From NCBI RefSeq assembly GCF_031177825.1, contig NZ_JAPSKE010000035.1, forward strand, positions 1 through 55,503: a stretch of 55,503 bases of DNA, read 5' to 3'. Origin of the DNA: Paenibacillus sp. (lineage in GTDB: Bacteria > Bacillota > Bacilli > Paenibacillales > YIM-B00363). The position numbers were made by a program, and so were the translations under genes. This document shows positions 16,519-24,172 of this stretch, piece after piece. The notes beneath the pieces were generated by a model that made no database searches, was not told where the DNA came from, and saw only the letters and a list, made by a program, of their open reading frames with translations. Numbering within the stretch: the stretch's first letter is position 1; each line of letters opens with the position of its first letter.

Positions 16519-16544
16519 AAAAGAAGCAACCCGACGGTTACTTC
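16519..16544 (-). terminator. terminator after sleB
   Basis: GAAGTAACC, a three-base loop, GGGTTGCTTC, then TTTTCCGTTTC on the minus strand. It lies 32 nt after the sleB stop and before ymfF. Confidence 0.7.
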
Positions 16545-16576
16545 TTTCCCGTTGTTCTCTTCCGGAAGTGTATGTC

Positions 16577-17359
16577 TTACCGGCAGAAAATATGTTTTCC
16601 GATCTGTTTGTATTGCGGTCTTGTCCAAATCCACTTGGACGTGGCCGTCACCGGGTTGAAGTAGTACAGGCAGCCGTCGGACGGGTCCCAACCGTTCAAC
16701 GCGTCTTGAACGGCCTTCATCGCGCTTTCGTTCGGCGTCAGCCAAATTTGTCCGTCGGCGACCGCTGTGAACGCGCCCGGCTGGAATATGACGCCCGACG
16801 GCGTATTCGGAAAGCTCGCGCTGTCCACCCGGTTCAAGATGACGGCCGCTACGGCGACCTGTCCTTCGTACGGCTCGCCGCGCGCTTCGCCGTACACCGC
16901 GTTCGCCATCATCTTCAAGTCGTTGCTCGAGAAGCCCCGATGGGACGACTGTTGAATCTGCTTCGCGGCGCCGGCGCTTTCCGCTTTCGGCTTCGCCGCG
17001 GTCGCCCCGCCGCCTCCCGTATCGGCACCGGGTCTCCAACTTTTCGTAGCGTTATACAGCTTTAGCTTCGTCGAACCGCCGACGATTCCATCCGCCTTCA
17101 TGCCGAACTTCCACTGGAAGTTCTTGACGGATTTGAGCGTCGAATAGCCGAAGTCGCCGTCGATCGCACCGTTATAATACCCTAGGAACTTAAGCCTGCC
17201 TTGCAGTTCCCGAACATCCTGCCCGACGGCGCCGTATTTTAAGGTCGTCTTGCTGAACGCTTCCTCCGCACCATGGTCGGCGGTTCGCTGCTTCGCTTGG
17301 AAAGCGAAGGCAAGCCCGACGACGAGACAGAGCGTAACCAAGAGCAGTCTAGTTCGCAT
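16577..17359 (-). CDS. sleB: spore cortex-lytic enzyme SleB
   Basis: 260-residue secreted lytic transglycosylase that depolymerises spore cortex peptidoglycan during germination. It has a signal peptide (MRTRLLLVTLCLVVGLAFAFQ), a peptidoglycan-binding domain (about 40-105, VRELQGRLKFLGYYNGAIDG), a low-complexity linker rich in Gly/Ala/Lys, and a carboxy Hydrolase_2 domain (about 150-260) with the catalytic Glu in AVYGEARGEPYEGQ. The ATG is chosen over a TTG four codons earlier that would touch the ribosome site. No ypeB partner follows here. A sigma-G-type promoter upstream supports forespore expression. Other SleB-like hydrolases exist in this genus, so the exact paralogue is uncertain. Confidence 0.9.
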   Translation of the reverse strand: MRTRLLLVTLCLVVGLAFAFQAKQRTADHGAEEAFSKTTLKYGAVGQDVRELQGRLKFLGYYNGAIDGDFGYSTLKSVKNFQWKFGMKADGIVGGSTKLKLYNATKSWRPGADTGGGGATAAKPKAESAGAAKQIQQSSHRGFSSNDLKMMANAVYGEARGEPYEGQVAVAAVILNRVDSASFPNTPSGVIFQPGAFTAVADGQIWLTPNESAMKAVQDALNGWDPSDGCLYYFNPVTATSKWIWTRPQYKQIGKHIFCR

Positions 17360-17378
17360 GCGTGGATTCAACCTTTCT

Positions 17379-17410
17379 CTACATAAGTTGCAGCCTGTTT
17401 CCTTATGTAG
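17379..17410. repeat. 9-bp dyad overlapping the sleB -10 region
   Basis: CTACATAAG, 14 nt, CTTATGTAG is a perfect inverted repeat spanning the predicted sigma-G -10 box edge and the transcription start. One arm lies upstream of the expected start, so it is more likely a protein-binding site on DNA than an mRNA hairpin. Confidence 0.5.
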
Positions 17411-17437
17411 TATGAGAAAGGTGAATTTGTTCTATGC
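17408..17437 (-). promoter_or_regulatory. sigma-G promoter of sleB
   Basis: GCATA, 18 nt, CATACTA on the minus strand. This fits the sigma-G consensus (GHATR, 18 nt, CATWHTA) at every position. It begins 3 nt past the spoIIIE stop and ends 49 nt before the sleB ATG. B. subtilis sleB is also forespore-expressed. Confidence 0.75.
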
Positions 17438-17440
17438 GTC

Positions 17441-20053
17441 CTAGGAGCTCAATCGACCGCCTTGATATTGCTCGTAAGACAGAAGCACCTCGCGAGGCTT
17501 GCTTCCCTCGTAAGGGCCGACGACGCCCTTCGCCTCCATCTGATCGATAAGACGGGCCGCGCGGGTGTATCCGATGCGCATGCGGCGCTGCAGCAGCGAG
17601 ACGGACGCCTGCTTCGCTTCGAGTACGATAACGACGGCCTGATCGAACAGCTCGTCCAGCTGATCGTCGTCCTCCTCGCCGCTCTCTTGAATTTCCGGGA
17701 CGAGTTCCTCCCGGTATTGCGCCTTCTCTTGGTCCCGGCAGAACGTGACGACCGCCTCGACCTCGTTATCCGACAAGAACGCGCCCTGCACCCGCACCGC
17801 CTTGGACGCGCCGACCGGCACGAACAGCATGTCGCCGCGCCCGAGCAGCTTCTCCGCCCCCGCCATATCCAGAATCGTGCGGGAGTCGACCTGCGACGAC
17901 ACGCCGAACGCGATCCGCGACGGAATGTTCGCCTTGATGACGCCGGTAATGACGTCGACGGACGGACGCTGCGTCGCGATGATGAGGTGAATGCCGGCTG
18001 CGCGCGCCATCTGCGCGAGACGAGTAATCGCGTCTTCGACGTCGCCGGCTGCGACCATCATCAGGTCCGCAAGCTCGTCGACGATGACGACGATGTACGG
18101 CAGCGGCGTCTCGCCCTTCTCGATCAGCTGTGCGTTGTAGCCTTCGATATTCCGCGTCGACGACTTCGAGAACGCCTCGTAGCGCTTCTCCATCTCGACG
18201 ACGATCTTCTTCAGCGCCAGCGACGCCCGTCGCGGATCGGTGACGACCGGCGCCAGCAGATGCGGGATGCCGTTATACACGTTCAGTTCGACCATCTTCG
18301 GGTCGATCATCAAAAACTTCACTTCGTCCGGCTTCGCCTTATACAGCACGCTAGTGATGATGCCGTTGATGCAGACGGACTTGCCCGAGCCGGTCGCGCC
18401 GGCGACGAGCAAGTGAGGCATCTTGGCGAGATTGGCGACGATCGGTTGACCGGAAATGTCGCGTCCCAGCGCGATCGTAAGACGAGCGTCCGATTCGTGG
18501 AACGCGGACGTCTCCATGACTTCGCGGAGAGAGACGATCGATACCTCCGTATTCGGCACCTCGATGCCGATCGCGGATTTGCCCGGAATCGGCGCCTCCA
18601 TCCGAATGTCCTTCGCCGCGAGCGCCAACGCGATATCGTCGGTCAAGCTTACGATCCGGCTGACCTTCACCCCGACGTCCGGTTGAATTTCGTACCGGGT
18701 TACCGCCGGACCTCGGACGACTTGCAGCACCTTCGCGCGCACGCCGAAGCTCTCGAGCGTCGTCTCCAGCTTGCGGGCGTTCTCGCGGGCGAGCGTGTCG
18801 GCCGACTCTCCGCCCTTGCCGCCTCCGGGCCGCGAGAGCAGATGGAACGGCGGCAGCACGTACGGTTTCGGCGGCGGCGCGGCGGCCGCCGGAATCAACG
18901 CGCCGGCGAGCGCATCGTCCGCAAGATCCGCCCCCGCGTCGTCCCCGGGCGCTTGCCCCGCCGCGAGGGCGGCGGTCGGCGACGGCGGAACGAGCGACGG
19001 CTCCGGCCCGGGCTCCGGTTCGTAGCCGGCCGCACGCTGCACCGACTCGCGAACCTGGTCCAAGAAGTCGACGAAGACCGGCTCGTGCCGCTCCTCCGTC
19101 TCCGATACCGGCGGTTCGGGCGCCGACGGCGCCGTGCGCGTCGCTTCGCTTACGACCTCCGGCGCCCGGTAGACGACCTCCTCGATCGGCGGCTGCTCGT
19201 CTTCCTCCTCGGCGTCGTCTCGGGACGCGGCGTCCTCGGTCGGCTTATCTCCGAATCCCGATAGCTTATGGAACCACGTCTTCTTCTGGGGCTTGTCCGG
19301 CTTCCAATACTCCTCGTCGAACTCGTCGTCGAGCGCGACGTCCGGCCTGGCGGGCTTCGCCTTCCGCTTCGTGACGGCGGCTCCGCGAGACGCCGAGCCG
19401 CGATCGTTCAGCAGCTGGAACGTCTCTTTCGTCGAGCGGCCCAGCCTGCCGAGCAGCCTCGCGACGAAGCGGCGCACCGCGCCGATGATCTGCACGTACG
19501 ACCAGCCGGTGAACAGCAACACGCCGATCGCGTATAACGCGAATTGGATCAGCATCGCGCCGACCGTGCCGAACAAGACGTAAATCGCAGCGTAGGCGAA
19601 GCCGCCGACCATGCCGCCGCCGGCGTCGGCCGTAAACTCCAACCCGCCCCCGGTCATGTGGCTCTTCAGCACTTCCCACGTCTGCGAGACGATCCAACCG
19701 CCCGTGTATCCGCCTTCAGGCATCAACGTTCCGAATAAACCGTTATGTAAACTGACCATCCATCCGAGCAGAAAGAGCGCGATGCCCGAAGCCTTGACGG
19801 ACCAGCCGGACGGCCACTGTCTGCGAATCATGAAATGGTATACCGCTATGTAAATCAGCACGATCGACAAGACGGGTTCCAAATTGCCGACGAGCACCCG
19901 GAACAGGAACGCGATCGACTTGCCGACCGATCCTTCCCTCGCCAGCGTAATGACGGAAAACAGCAACAGCAAGATGCCGTATAATTCGTATTTCAGGTTG
20001 GAGGATAATGGCTTTTTACGCTTTTTTCTACTAGATTTCCCCAACAAAAACAC
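17441..20053 (-). CDS. spoIIIE: DNA translocase SpoIIIE/FtsK
   Basis: 870-residue septal DNA pump that moves the chromosome into the forespore. Four or so amino-terminal transmembrane helices (residues 25-190), a long acidic/proline linker (about 225-410), then the FtsK motor (VYEIQPD-type alpha/beta region; Walker A GATGSGKS near residue 553; Walker B YIVVIVDELADLMM) and a carboxy-terminal winged-helix gamma domain (QASVSLLQRRMRIGYTRAARLIDQME). The start is uncertain: GTG at 20053 has no proper ribosome site; TTG codons 3 or 4 positions later have GGGGG upstream. The position between ylzJ and the ymf genes matches spoIIIE. It may serve as the cell-division FtsK too. Confidence 0.95.
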   Translation of the reverse strand: MFLLGKSSRKKRKKPLSSNLKYELYGILLLLFSVITLAREGSVGKSIAFLFRVLVGNLEPVLSIVLIYIAVYHFMIRRQWPSGWSVKASGIALFLLGWMVSLHNGLFGTLMPEGGYTGGWIVSQTWEVLKSHMTGGGLEFTADAGGGMVGGFAYAAIYVLFGTVGAMLIQFALYAIGVLLFTGWSYVQIIGAVRRFVARLLGRLGRSTKETFQLLNDRGSASRGAAVTKRKAKPARPDVALDDEFDEEYWKPDKPQKKTWFHKLSGFGDKPTEDAASRDDAEEEDEQPPIEEVVYRAPEVVSEATRTAPSAPEPPVSETEERHEPVFVDFLDQVRESVQRAAGYEPEPGPEPSLVPPSPTAALAAGQAPGDDAGADLADDALAGALIPAAAAPPPKPYVLPPFHLLSRPGGGKGGESADTLARENARKLETTLESFGVRAKVLQVVRGPAVTRYEIQPDVGVKVSRIVSLTDDIALALAAKDIRMEAPIPGKSAIGIEVPNTEVSIVSLREVMETSAFHESDARLTIALGRDISGQPIVANLAKMPHLLVAGATGSGKSVCINGIITSVLYKAKPDEVKFLMIDPKMVELNVYNGIPHLLAPVVTDPRRASLALKKIVVEMEKRYEAFSKSSTRNIEGYNAQLIEKGETPLPYIVVIVDELADLMMVAAGDVEDAITRLAQMARAAGIHLIIATQRPSVDVITGVIKANIPSRIAFGVSSQVDSRTILDMAGAEKLLGRGDMLFVPVGASKAVRVQGAFLSDNEVEAVVTFCRDQEKAQYREELVPEIQESGEEDDDQLDELFDQAVVIVLEAKQASVSLLQRRMRIGYTRAARLIDQMEAKGVVGPYEGSKPREVLLSYEQYQGGRLSS

Positions 20054-20057
20054 CCCC

Positions 20058-20094
20058 AGGAGAACATTATAGCACAGTTCTCCTGAGGTTTCGA
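20058..20094 (-). promoter_or_regulatory. hairpin and extended -10 promoter at the spoIIIE start
   Basis: AGGAGAAC and GTTCTCCT form an 8-bp stem immediately before the spoIIIE start. In its loop sits TGCTATAAT, an extended -10 box, with a poor -35 (TCGAAA) 17 nt upstream. Transcripts starting here would have a leader of only about 6 nt before the GTG. Alternatively the hairpin, in an mRNA from tepA-ylzJ, masks the AGGAG and regulates spoIIIE translation. Confidence 0.45.
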
Positions 20095-20102
20095 ACGTAT
20101 GT

Positions 20103-20315
20103 TCAGCGTGTCAGACGGAACACCGTACCCGGCATATATGCCGGATTCATATAGTCTTCGGCGCGCGGCGAGATGAGCCGAACGACCCTTGCTTCGCCCT
20201 GCGCGAGCATCTCGACCTGCAGCGTCATGTCGCCGACGACGACCTCTTCCGGGCATTTCACGTCCTCGATGCCCTGGAACACCTGCTCCAACGGGACGGG
20301 GGTGTACAGGATCAA
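20103..20315 (-). CDS. ylzJ: YlzJ-like protein
   Basis: 70-residue protein of the YlzJ family, a small sporulation-linked group of unknown function. Sequence LILYTPVPLEQVFQGIEDVK through NPAYMPGTVFRLTR. A TTG start is chosen: GGGGAGG lies 8 nt upstream and the codon overlaps the tepA stop (TTGA). The frame is open upstream within tepA but only as a shadow. Position tepA-ylzJ-spoIIIE is conserved with B. subtilis. Translation is probably coupled to tepA. Confidence 0.85.
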   Translation of the reverse strand: MILYTPVPLEQVFQGIEDVKCPEEVVVGDMTLQVEMLAQGEARVVRLISPRAEDYMNPAYMPGTVFRLTR

Positions 20316-21094
20316 TGCTCCAGCCTCCCCGCCGGCGCTCCTTCGCTTCCTTCGGGCTTCAACTTCGCCGCCCGCTGCTCCTCGATGCGGCGGTTCAACT
20401 CCCGGATGGCGTCCCCTAGACCGCCTACAGCGTTGATGAGTCCGTAGTTGACCGCTTCCTGTCCGATGACCGTCGTCCCGATGTCCCGCGTCAGTTCGCC
20501 CGTCTTGAACATCAGTTCCTTCAGCTTCTCTTCGGAGACGGTCGAGTGCGATTGAATGAAGCGTAGCACGCGTTCCTGCATCTTGTCCAAATACTCGAAC
20601 GTTTGCGGAACGCTGATCACGAGCCCCGTGAGACGGATCGGATGAATCGTCATCGTCGCCGTAGGGGCGATGAACGAATAGTCGGCGCTGACGGCGATCG
20701 GCACGCCGATCGAATGGCCGCCTCCCAACACGATGGCGACGGTCGGCTTCGAGAGCGATGCGATCATCTCGGCGATGGCGAGGCCGGCTTCGACGTCGCC
20801 TCCGACCGTATTCAAGATGATGAGGATGCCTTCGATCTTCGGATTTTGCTCGGCGGCGACGAGCTGCGGAATGAGATGCTCGTATTTGGTCGTTTTGTTT
20901 TGCGGCGGAAGAACGACATGGCCTTCGACTTGGCCGATGATCGTCATGCAATAGAGGTTCGACTGCTCGCTCGTCGGCGGGTTCGGGTTGCCGAGAGCGG
21001 TTATGTTTTCAACAACGGTGCTCTTTCGTTCTCCGTAAGGATCCGGCTGCTGCTCCGATCTGGTCGTCTTCATGTCGATGTCGTACCGTTCCAT
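20312..21094 (-). CDS. tepA: ClpP-like serine protease TepA
   Basis: 260-residue ClpP-fold protease (B. subtilis YmfB/TepA), first named for protein translocation and later linked to spore outgrowth. Catalytic Ser in GGGHSIGVPIA and His in TATMTIHPIRLTG are visible; the substrate groove ILIILNTVGGDVEAGLAIAE is typical. The second of two ATGs (MERYDIDMK) is used because GGAGG lies 8 nt before it; the first ATG overlaps that ribosome site. A consensus sigma-G promoter lies 40-70 nt upstream, pointing to forespore expression. The acidic/basic tail after residue 230 is unremarkable. Confidence 0.93.
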   Translation of the reverse strand: MERYDIDMKTTRSEQQPDPYGERKSTVVENITALGNPNPPTSEQSNLYCMTIIGQVEGHVVLPPQNKTTKYEHLIPQLVAAEQNPKIEGILIILNTVGGDVEAGLAIAEMIASLSKPTVAIVLGGGHSIGVPIAVSADYSFIAPTATMTIHPIRLTGLVISVPQTFEYLDKMQERVLRFIQSHSTVSEEKLKELMFKTGELTRDIGTTVIGQEAVNYGLINAVGGLGDAIRELNRRIEEQRAAKLKPEGSEGAPAGRLEH

Positions 21095-21133
21095 GCGTAA
21101 GCCCTCCATTCGAAATACGGAAGCAATCCGTCA

Positions 21134-21163
21134 TAGTATGAAGGTGAAAGCAGGAATCTATAC
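21134..21163 (-). promoter_or_regulatory. sigma-G promoter of tepA-ylzJ
   Basis: GTATA, 18 nt, CATACTA on the minus strand, matching the sigma-G consensus throughout. The -10 box is identical to that of sleB. It follows the rnjB terminator directly. Confidence 0.72.
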
Positions 21164-21241
21164 AATAAAACGGACGCCCTCCCTCCCAGCGAACTGTAAC
21201 CTTCTTACAGGTAACAGTTCGCTGGGGCGGGAAGGCGTCCG
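21164..21241 (-). terminator. long terminator hairpin after rnjB
   Basis: Arms of about 30 nt pair almost completely (GGACGCC at the base, CAGCGAACTGT near the top) around a TGTAAGAA loop, followed on the minus strand by GTTTTATTG. It is unusually long for a terminator and would be a good double-stranded RNA substrate. Confidence 0.8.
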
Positions 21242-21270
21242 TCCCGGTGACTTCAGCAACGGGGAAAACG

Positions 21271-22947
21271 TTACACTTCCATGATGATCGGCAAAATCAT
21301 CGGTCTTCTTCTGGTTTGTTCATATAAGAATCGTCCGAGTGCATCCCTGACTTGCGTCTTCAACGAAGCCCATTCGTTCACGTTCTCGCCCATCAGACGA
21401 GCCAGCGTGTTGGACACGATCTTGTTCGCTTCCTCTAACAGGCCTTCGGATTCGCGGACGTACACGAAGCCGCGGGAGATGATGTCCGGGCCGGAAATAA
21501 TCTTCCCTTCCTGCTTGCTGAGCGTCACGACGACGACGAGAATGCCGTCCTGCGATAGAAGCTTCCGATCGCGCAAGACGATGTTCCCTACGTCGCCGAC
21601 GCCGAGTCCGTCGATCAGCACGTTGCCGGCCGGAATCTTGCTGCCTCTGCGCGCGATGCCGTTCTGGATCTCTACCGTATCTCCGATGTCGAGAATGAAT
21701 GTATTCTCCCGTTCGACGCCGACGGATACCGCTAAGTTCGTATGCTGCTTCAGCATCCGGTACTCGCCGTGGATCGGGATGAAATACTTGGGCTTCATCA
21801 TGTTAAGCATCAGCTTCAGCTCTTCTTGGCTGCCGTGCCCGGATACGTGAACTCCCGTAATCGTGCCGGGACCGTAAATGACGTTCGCGCCGAGGCGGAA
21901 CAGCTCGTCCACCGTGCGCCCGACGTACCGTTCGTTGCCGGGGATCGGAGTAGCCGCGATAATGACCGTATCGCCGGGAAGAATGTCCAACTTCTTATGC
22001 GTGGACCGTGCCATACGCGTCAAGGCGGACATCGGCTCGCCTTGGCTGCCCGTAGACAAGATCACGACCTCGTCGGCCGGAAGGCTGTTGACCTCCTCCG
22101 GTTCGATCAACATGCCTTCCGGGATGTCCAAATATCCGAGCTCATTGGCGATCGTCACGACGTTCACCATGCTCCGGCCGATGACGGTTACCTTCCGGTT
22201 CGTTAGCATCGCGGCTTCGAATACTTGCTGCACGCGGTGAATGTTCGAGGCGAACGTCGCGACGACGACGCGCTGCTTCGCGCGCCGGAACACTTCGACG
22301 AGCTCTTGTCCGACGGACTTCTCCGAAGGCGTGAAGCCGGACCGTTCCGCGTTCGTGCTCTCCGACAGCAGGCACAAGACGCCTCTGCTGCCGAGTTCGG
22401 CCATCCGATGCAAGTCCGCGTACTGCTGATTGACCGGAGTAAAGTCGAACTTGAAGTCTCCCGTATGAACGATCAGGCCTTCCGGCGTGTCGAGCGCGAC
22501 GCCTACCGAATCCGGAATGCTATGGTTCGTCCTGAAGAACGACGCAGTAATGGAGCCGAGATTCAGCTCGGAGTCGGGATGAATAAGAATGCGCTTCGTC
22601 TCGCCGAGCAAGTTCGCTTCCTTCAGCTTGGCTTCGATCAAGCCGAGCGTCAACTTCGTGCCGTACACCGGAACGTTCAGATGCTTCAAAATGTAAGGCA
22701 AGCCGCCGATATGATCCTCGTGTCCGTGCGTAACGAGAATCCCGCGCACCTTGTCCCGGTTCTCGGTCAAATACGATATATCCGGGATGACGACGTCGAT
22801 GCCGAGCATATCTTCTTCCGGAAACTTCAGACCGGCGTCGATGACGACGATATCGTTGGCATATTGAACTACGTACATGTTTTTACCAATTTCGCCTACG
22901 CCGCCAAGGGCGAAAATGGTGACTTTCTCAGAACTCTTCTTAGACAA
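21271..22947 (-). CDS. rnjB: ribonuclease J (RNase J2 type by position)
   Basis: 558-residue beta-CASP metallo-beta-lactamase ribonuclease with 5' exonuclease and endonuclease activity. Motifs: HGHEDHIGG (about 74-82), HTGDFKFD, SGHGSQEE and IHGEYRM; beta-CASP domain in the middle; carboxy end RRRPMILPIIMEV. Position between dapA and tepA and wording such as MLGIDVVIPDISYL match B. subtilis RNase J2, but unlike that protein the HxHxDH metal motif is complete. TTG start, AGGAGG 9 nt upstream. It has its own promoter and a leader of about 100 nt, and ends at a long hairpin. Confidence 0.95.
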   Translation of the reverse strand: MSKKSSEKVTIFALGGVGEIGKNMYVVQYANDIVVIDAGLKFPEEDMLGIDVVIPDISYLTENRDKVRGILVTHGHEDHIGGLPYILKHLNVPVYGTKLTLGLIEAKLKEANLLGETKRILIHPDSELNLGSITASFFRTNHSIPDSVGVALDTPEGLIVHTGDFKFDFTPVNQQYADLHRMAELGSRGVLCLLSESTNAERSGFTPSEKSVGQELVEVFRRAKQRVVVATFASNIHRVQQVFEAAMLTNRKVTVIGRSMVNVVTIANELGYLDIPEGMLIEPEEVNSLPADEVVILSTGSQGEPMSALTRMARSTHKKLDILPGDTVIIAATPIPGNERYVGRTVDELFRLGANVIYGPGTITGVHVSGHGSQEELKLMLNMMKPKYFIPIHGEYRMLKQHTNLAVSVGVERENTFILDIGDTVEIQNGIARRGSKIPAGNVLIDGLGVGDVGNIVLRDRKLLSQDGILVVVVTLSKQEGKIISGPDIISRGFVYVRESEGLLEEANKIVSNTLARLMGENVNEWASLKTQVRDALGRFLYEQTRRRPMILPIIMEV

Positions 22948-23051
22948 AAAGGTAACCTCCTCTAATGGATTGGCGACGATCTATATGAATACAAACCATG
23001 CCGAGCAAAATGTAAGGAAACAGGAAATCCGCACCAAGTCACTTAACGTTC

Positions 23052-23081
23052 ATTATACATGATCAAAAACGCGAAACACAA
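23052..23081 (-). promoter_or_regulatory. sigma-A promoter of rnjB
   Basis: TTGTGT, 18 nt, TATAAT on the minus strand, about 105 nt before the rnjB start. The -10 box is perfect. Confidence 0.7.
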
Positions 23082-23127
23082 GTCGCCTGCGTCCCGCCGC
23101 CGGTATCCATAGAATGTCCAGCGCTAA

Positions 23128-23184
23128 CGAAACGATGCCCGCCGCGTCCTCTCCCATAAAGGGAAATAACGCAAGCGGGCATCG
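23128..23184 (-). terminator. terminator after dapA
   Basis: CGATGCCCGC/GCGGGCATCG outer stem with an inner paired region and TTTCGTT after it, starting 5 nt past the dapA stop. The T run is modest. Confidence 0.6.
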
Positions 23185-23188
23185 TCGA

Positions 23189-24079
23189 TTACCCCTCGTA
23201 TGAAGCGACCAAAGCGTCGATGAAATTCGCTTCTTCCGGCGTTACGCCGACCAACGGAAGCCGAACGCCGCCGCAATCGATTCCTCGATGCTTCATCGCA
23301 TATTTGACCGGCACCGGATTCGGCACGCGATGCGGGCAGAAGAACATGCCCTTGAACATCGGCGACAGCCGAAGGTGCAGCTTCGACGCGCGCTCCGGCT
23401 GCCCGGATACGTGAGCGTCGATCATCTCGTTCATCAACTTGCCGACGAGGTGACTCGTCACGCTGACGATCCCGTACGCGCCGATCGACAGCGCCGGGAG
23501 CGTCAGACTGTCGTCGCCGCTGTACAACTTGAATCCGTCCGGCGCTCCCGCGAGAATGGCCGACATCTGATCCAGGTCGCCGCTCGATTCCTTGACGGCG
23601 ACGATGTTCGGAATGTCCGCCAACGCCAGCATCGTCTTGGCTTCGATATTGACGCCCGTGCGGGACGGAATGTTATAAATCATAATCGGCAAGCCGACGG
23701 ACGACGCTACCGCGCGGAAATGCGCCGACAGCCCGTCTTGGGACGTACGACTGTAGTACGGCGACACGAGCATGATCGCGTCTACGCCAAGCTTCTCCGC
23801 TTCTTGGGACAGGTGAATGGAATGCGCCGTGTCGTTGGAGCCGGTGCCCGCGATAATCTTCGCTCGTCCGTTCGCCTGACGGACGGCGAACCGGAACAAC
23901 TCCAGCTTCTCCTCGTCGGTGAGCGTCGGGGACTCGCCCGTCGTTCCTGCGATTACGAGTCCGGTAGACCCCTGCTCGTCGATCAAGTAATCGATCAACT
24001 TCGCCGTCTGATTCCAATCGATCTTCAAGTCGCCGTCGAACGGCGTCACCATGGCAGTTAACAATCTTCCGAAATCCAC
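23189..24079 (-). CDS. dapA: 4-hydroxy-tetrahydrodipicolinate synthase
   Basis: 296-residue class I aldolase that condenses pyruvate with aspartate semialdehyde, the branch point to diaminopimelate, lysine and spore dipicolinate. The Schiff-base Lys is K163 (VAVKESSGD), the catalytic Tyr is Y135 (IYNIPSRTG), and the Thr pair is in AGTTGESPTL. GTG start with GAGGAGG 7 nt upstream. It has its own very strong promoter directly after dapG, so it can be made in vegetative cells as well as with the sporulation genes upstream. Full length for the family. Confidence 0.98.
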   Translation of the reverse strand: MDFGRLLTAMVTPFDGDLKIDWNQTAKLIDYLIDEQGSTGLVIAGTTGESPTLTDEEKLELFRFAVRQANGRAKIIAGTGSNDTAHSIHLSQEAEKLGVDAIMLVSPYYSRTSQDGLSAHFRAVASSVGLPIMIYNIPSRTGVNIEAKTMLALADIPNIVAVKESSGDLDQMSAILAGAPDGFKLYSGDDSLTLPALSIGAYGIVSVTSHLVGKLMNEMIDAHVSGQPERASKLHLRLSPMFKGMFFCPHRVPNPVPVKYAMKHRGIDCGGVRLPLVGVTPEEANFIDALVASYEG

Positions 24080-24135
24080 TCTCGTTCCTCCTCGCCGCCA
24101 CTCGTCCGGCCGCGCTGCGTTCTCAATTGTTCCCT

Positions 24136-24164
24136 ATCATACGAAGGATATCGAATGATGTCAA
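24136..24164 (-). promoter_or_regulatory. strong sigma-A promoter of dapA
   Basis: TTGACA, 17 nt, TATGAT on the minus strand, in the 93-nt gap between dapG and dapA. It has optimal spacing and a perfect -35 hexamer. Confidence 0.85.
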
Positions 24165-24172
24165 TTCGAAAA

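Noticed and set aside
17462..19264. 600-residue plus-strand frame, and another of 346 residues at 5118-6158.
   Set aside because: They are shadows of spoIIIE and of recA/recX; Arg/Asp-rich composition is typical of the antisense of GC-rich genes.
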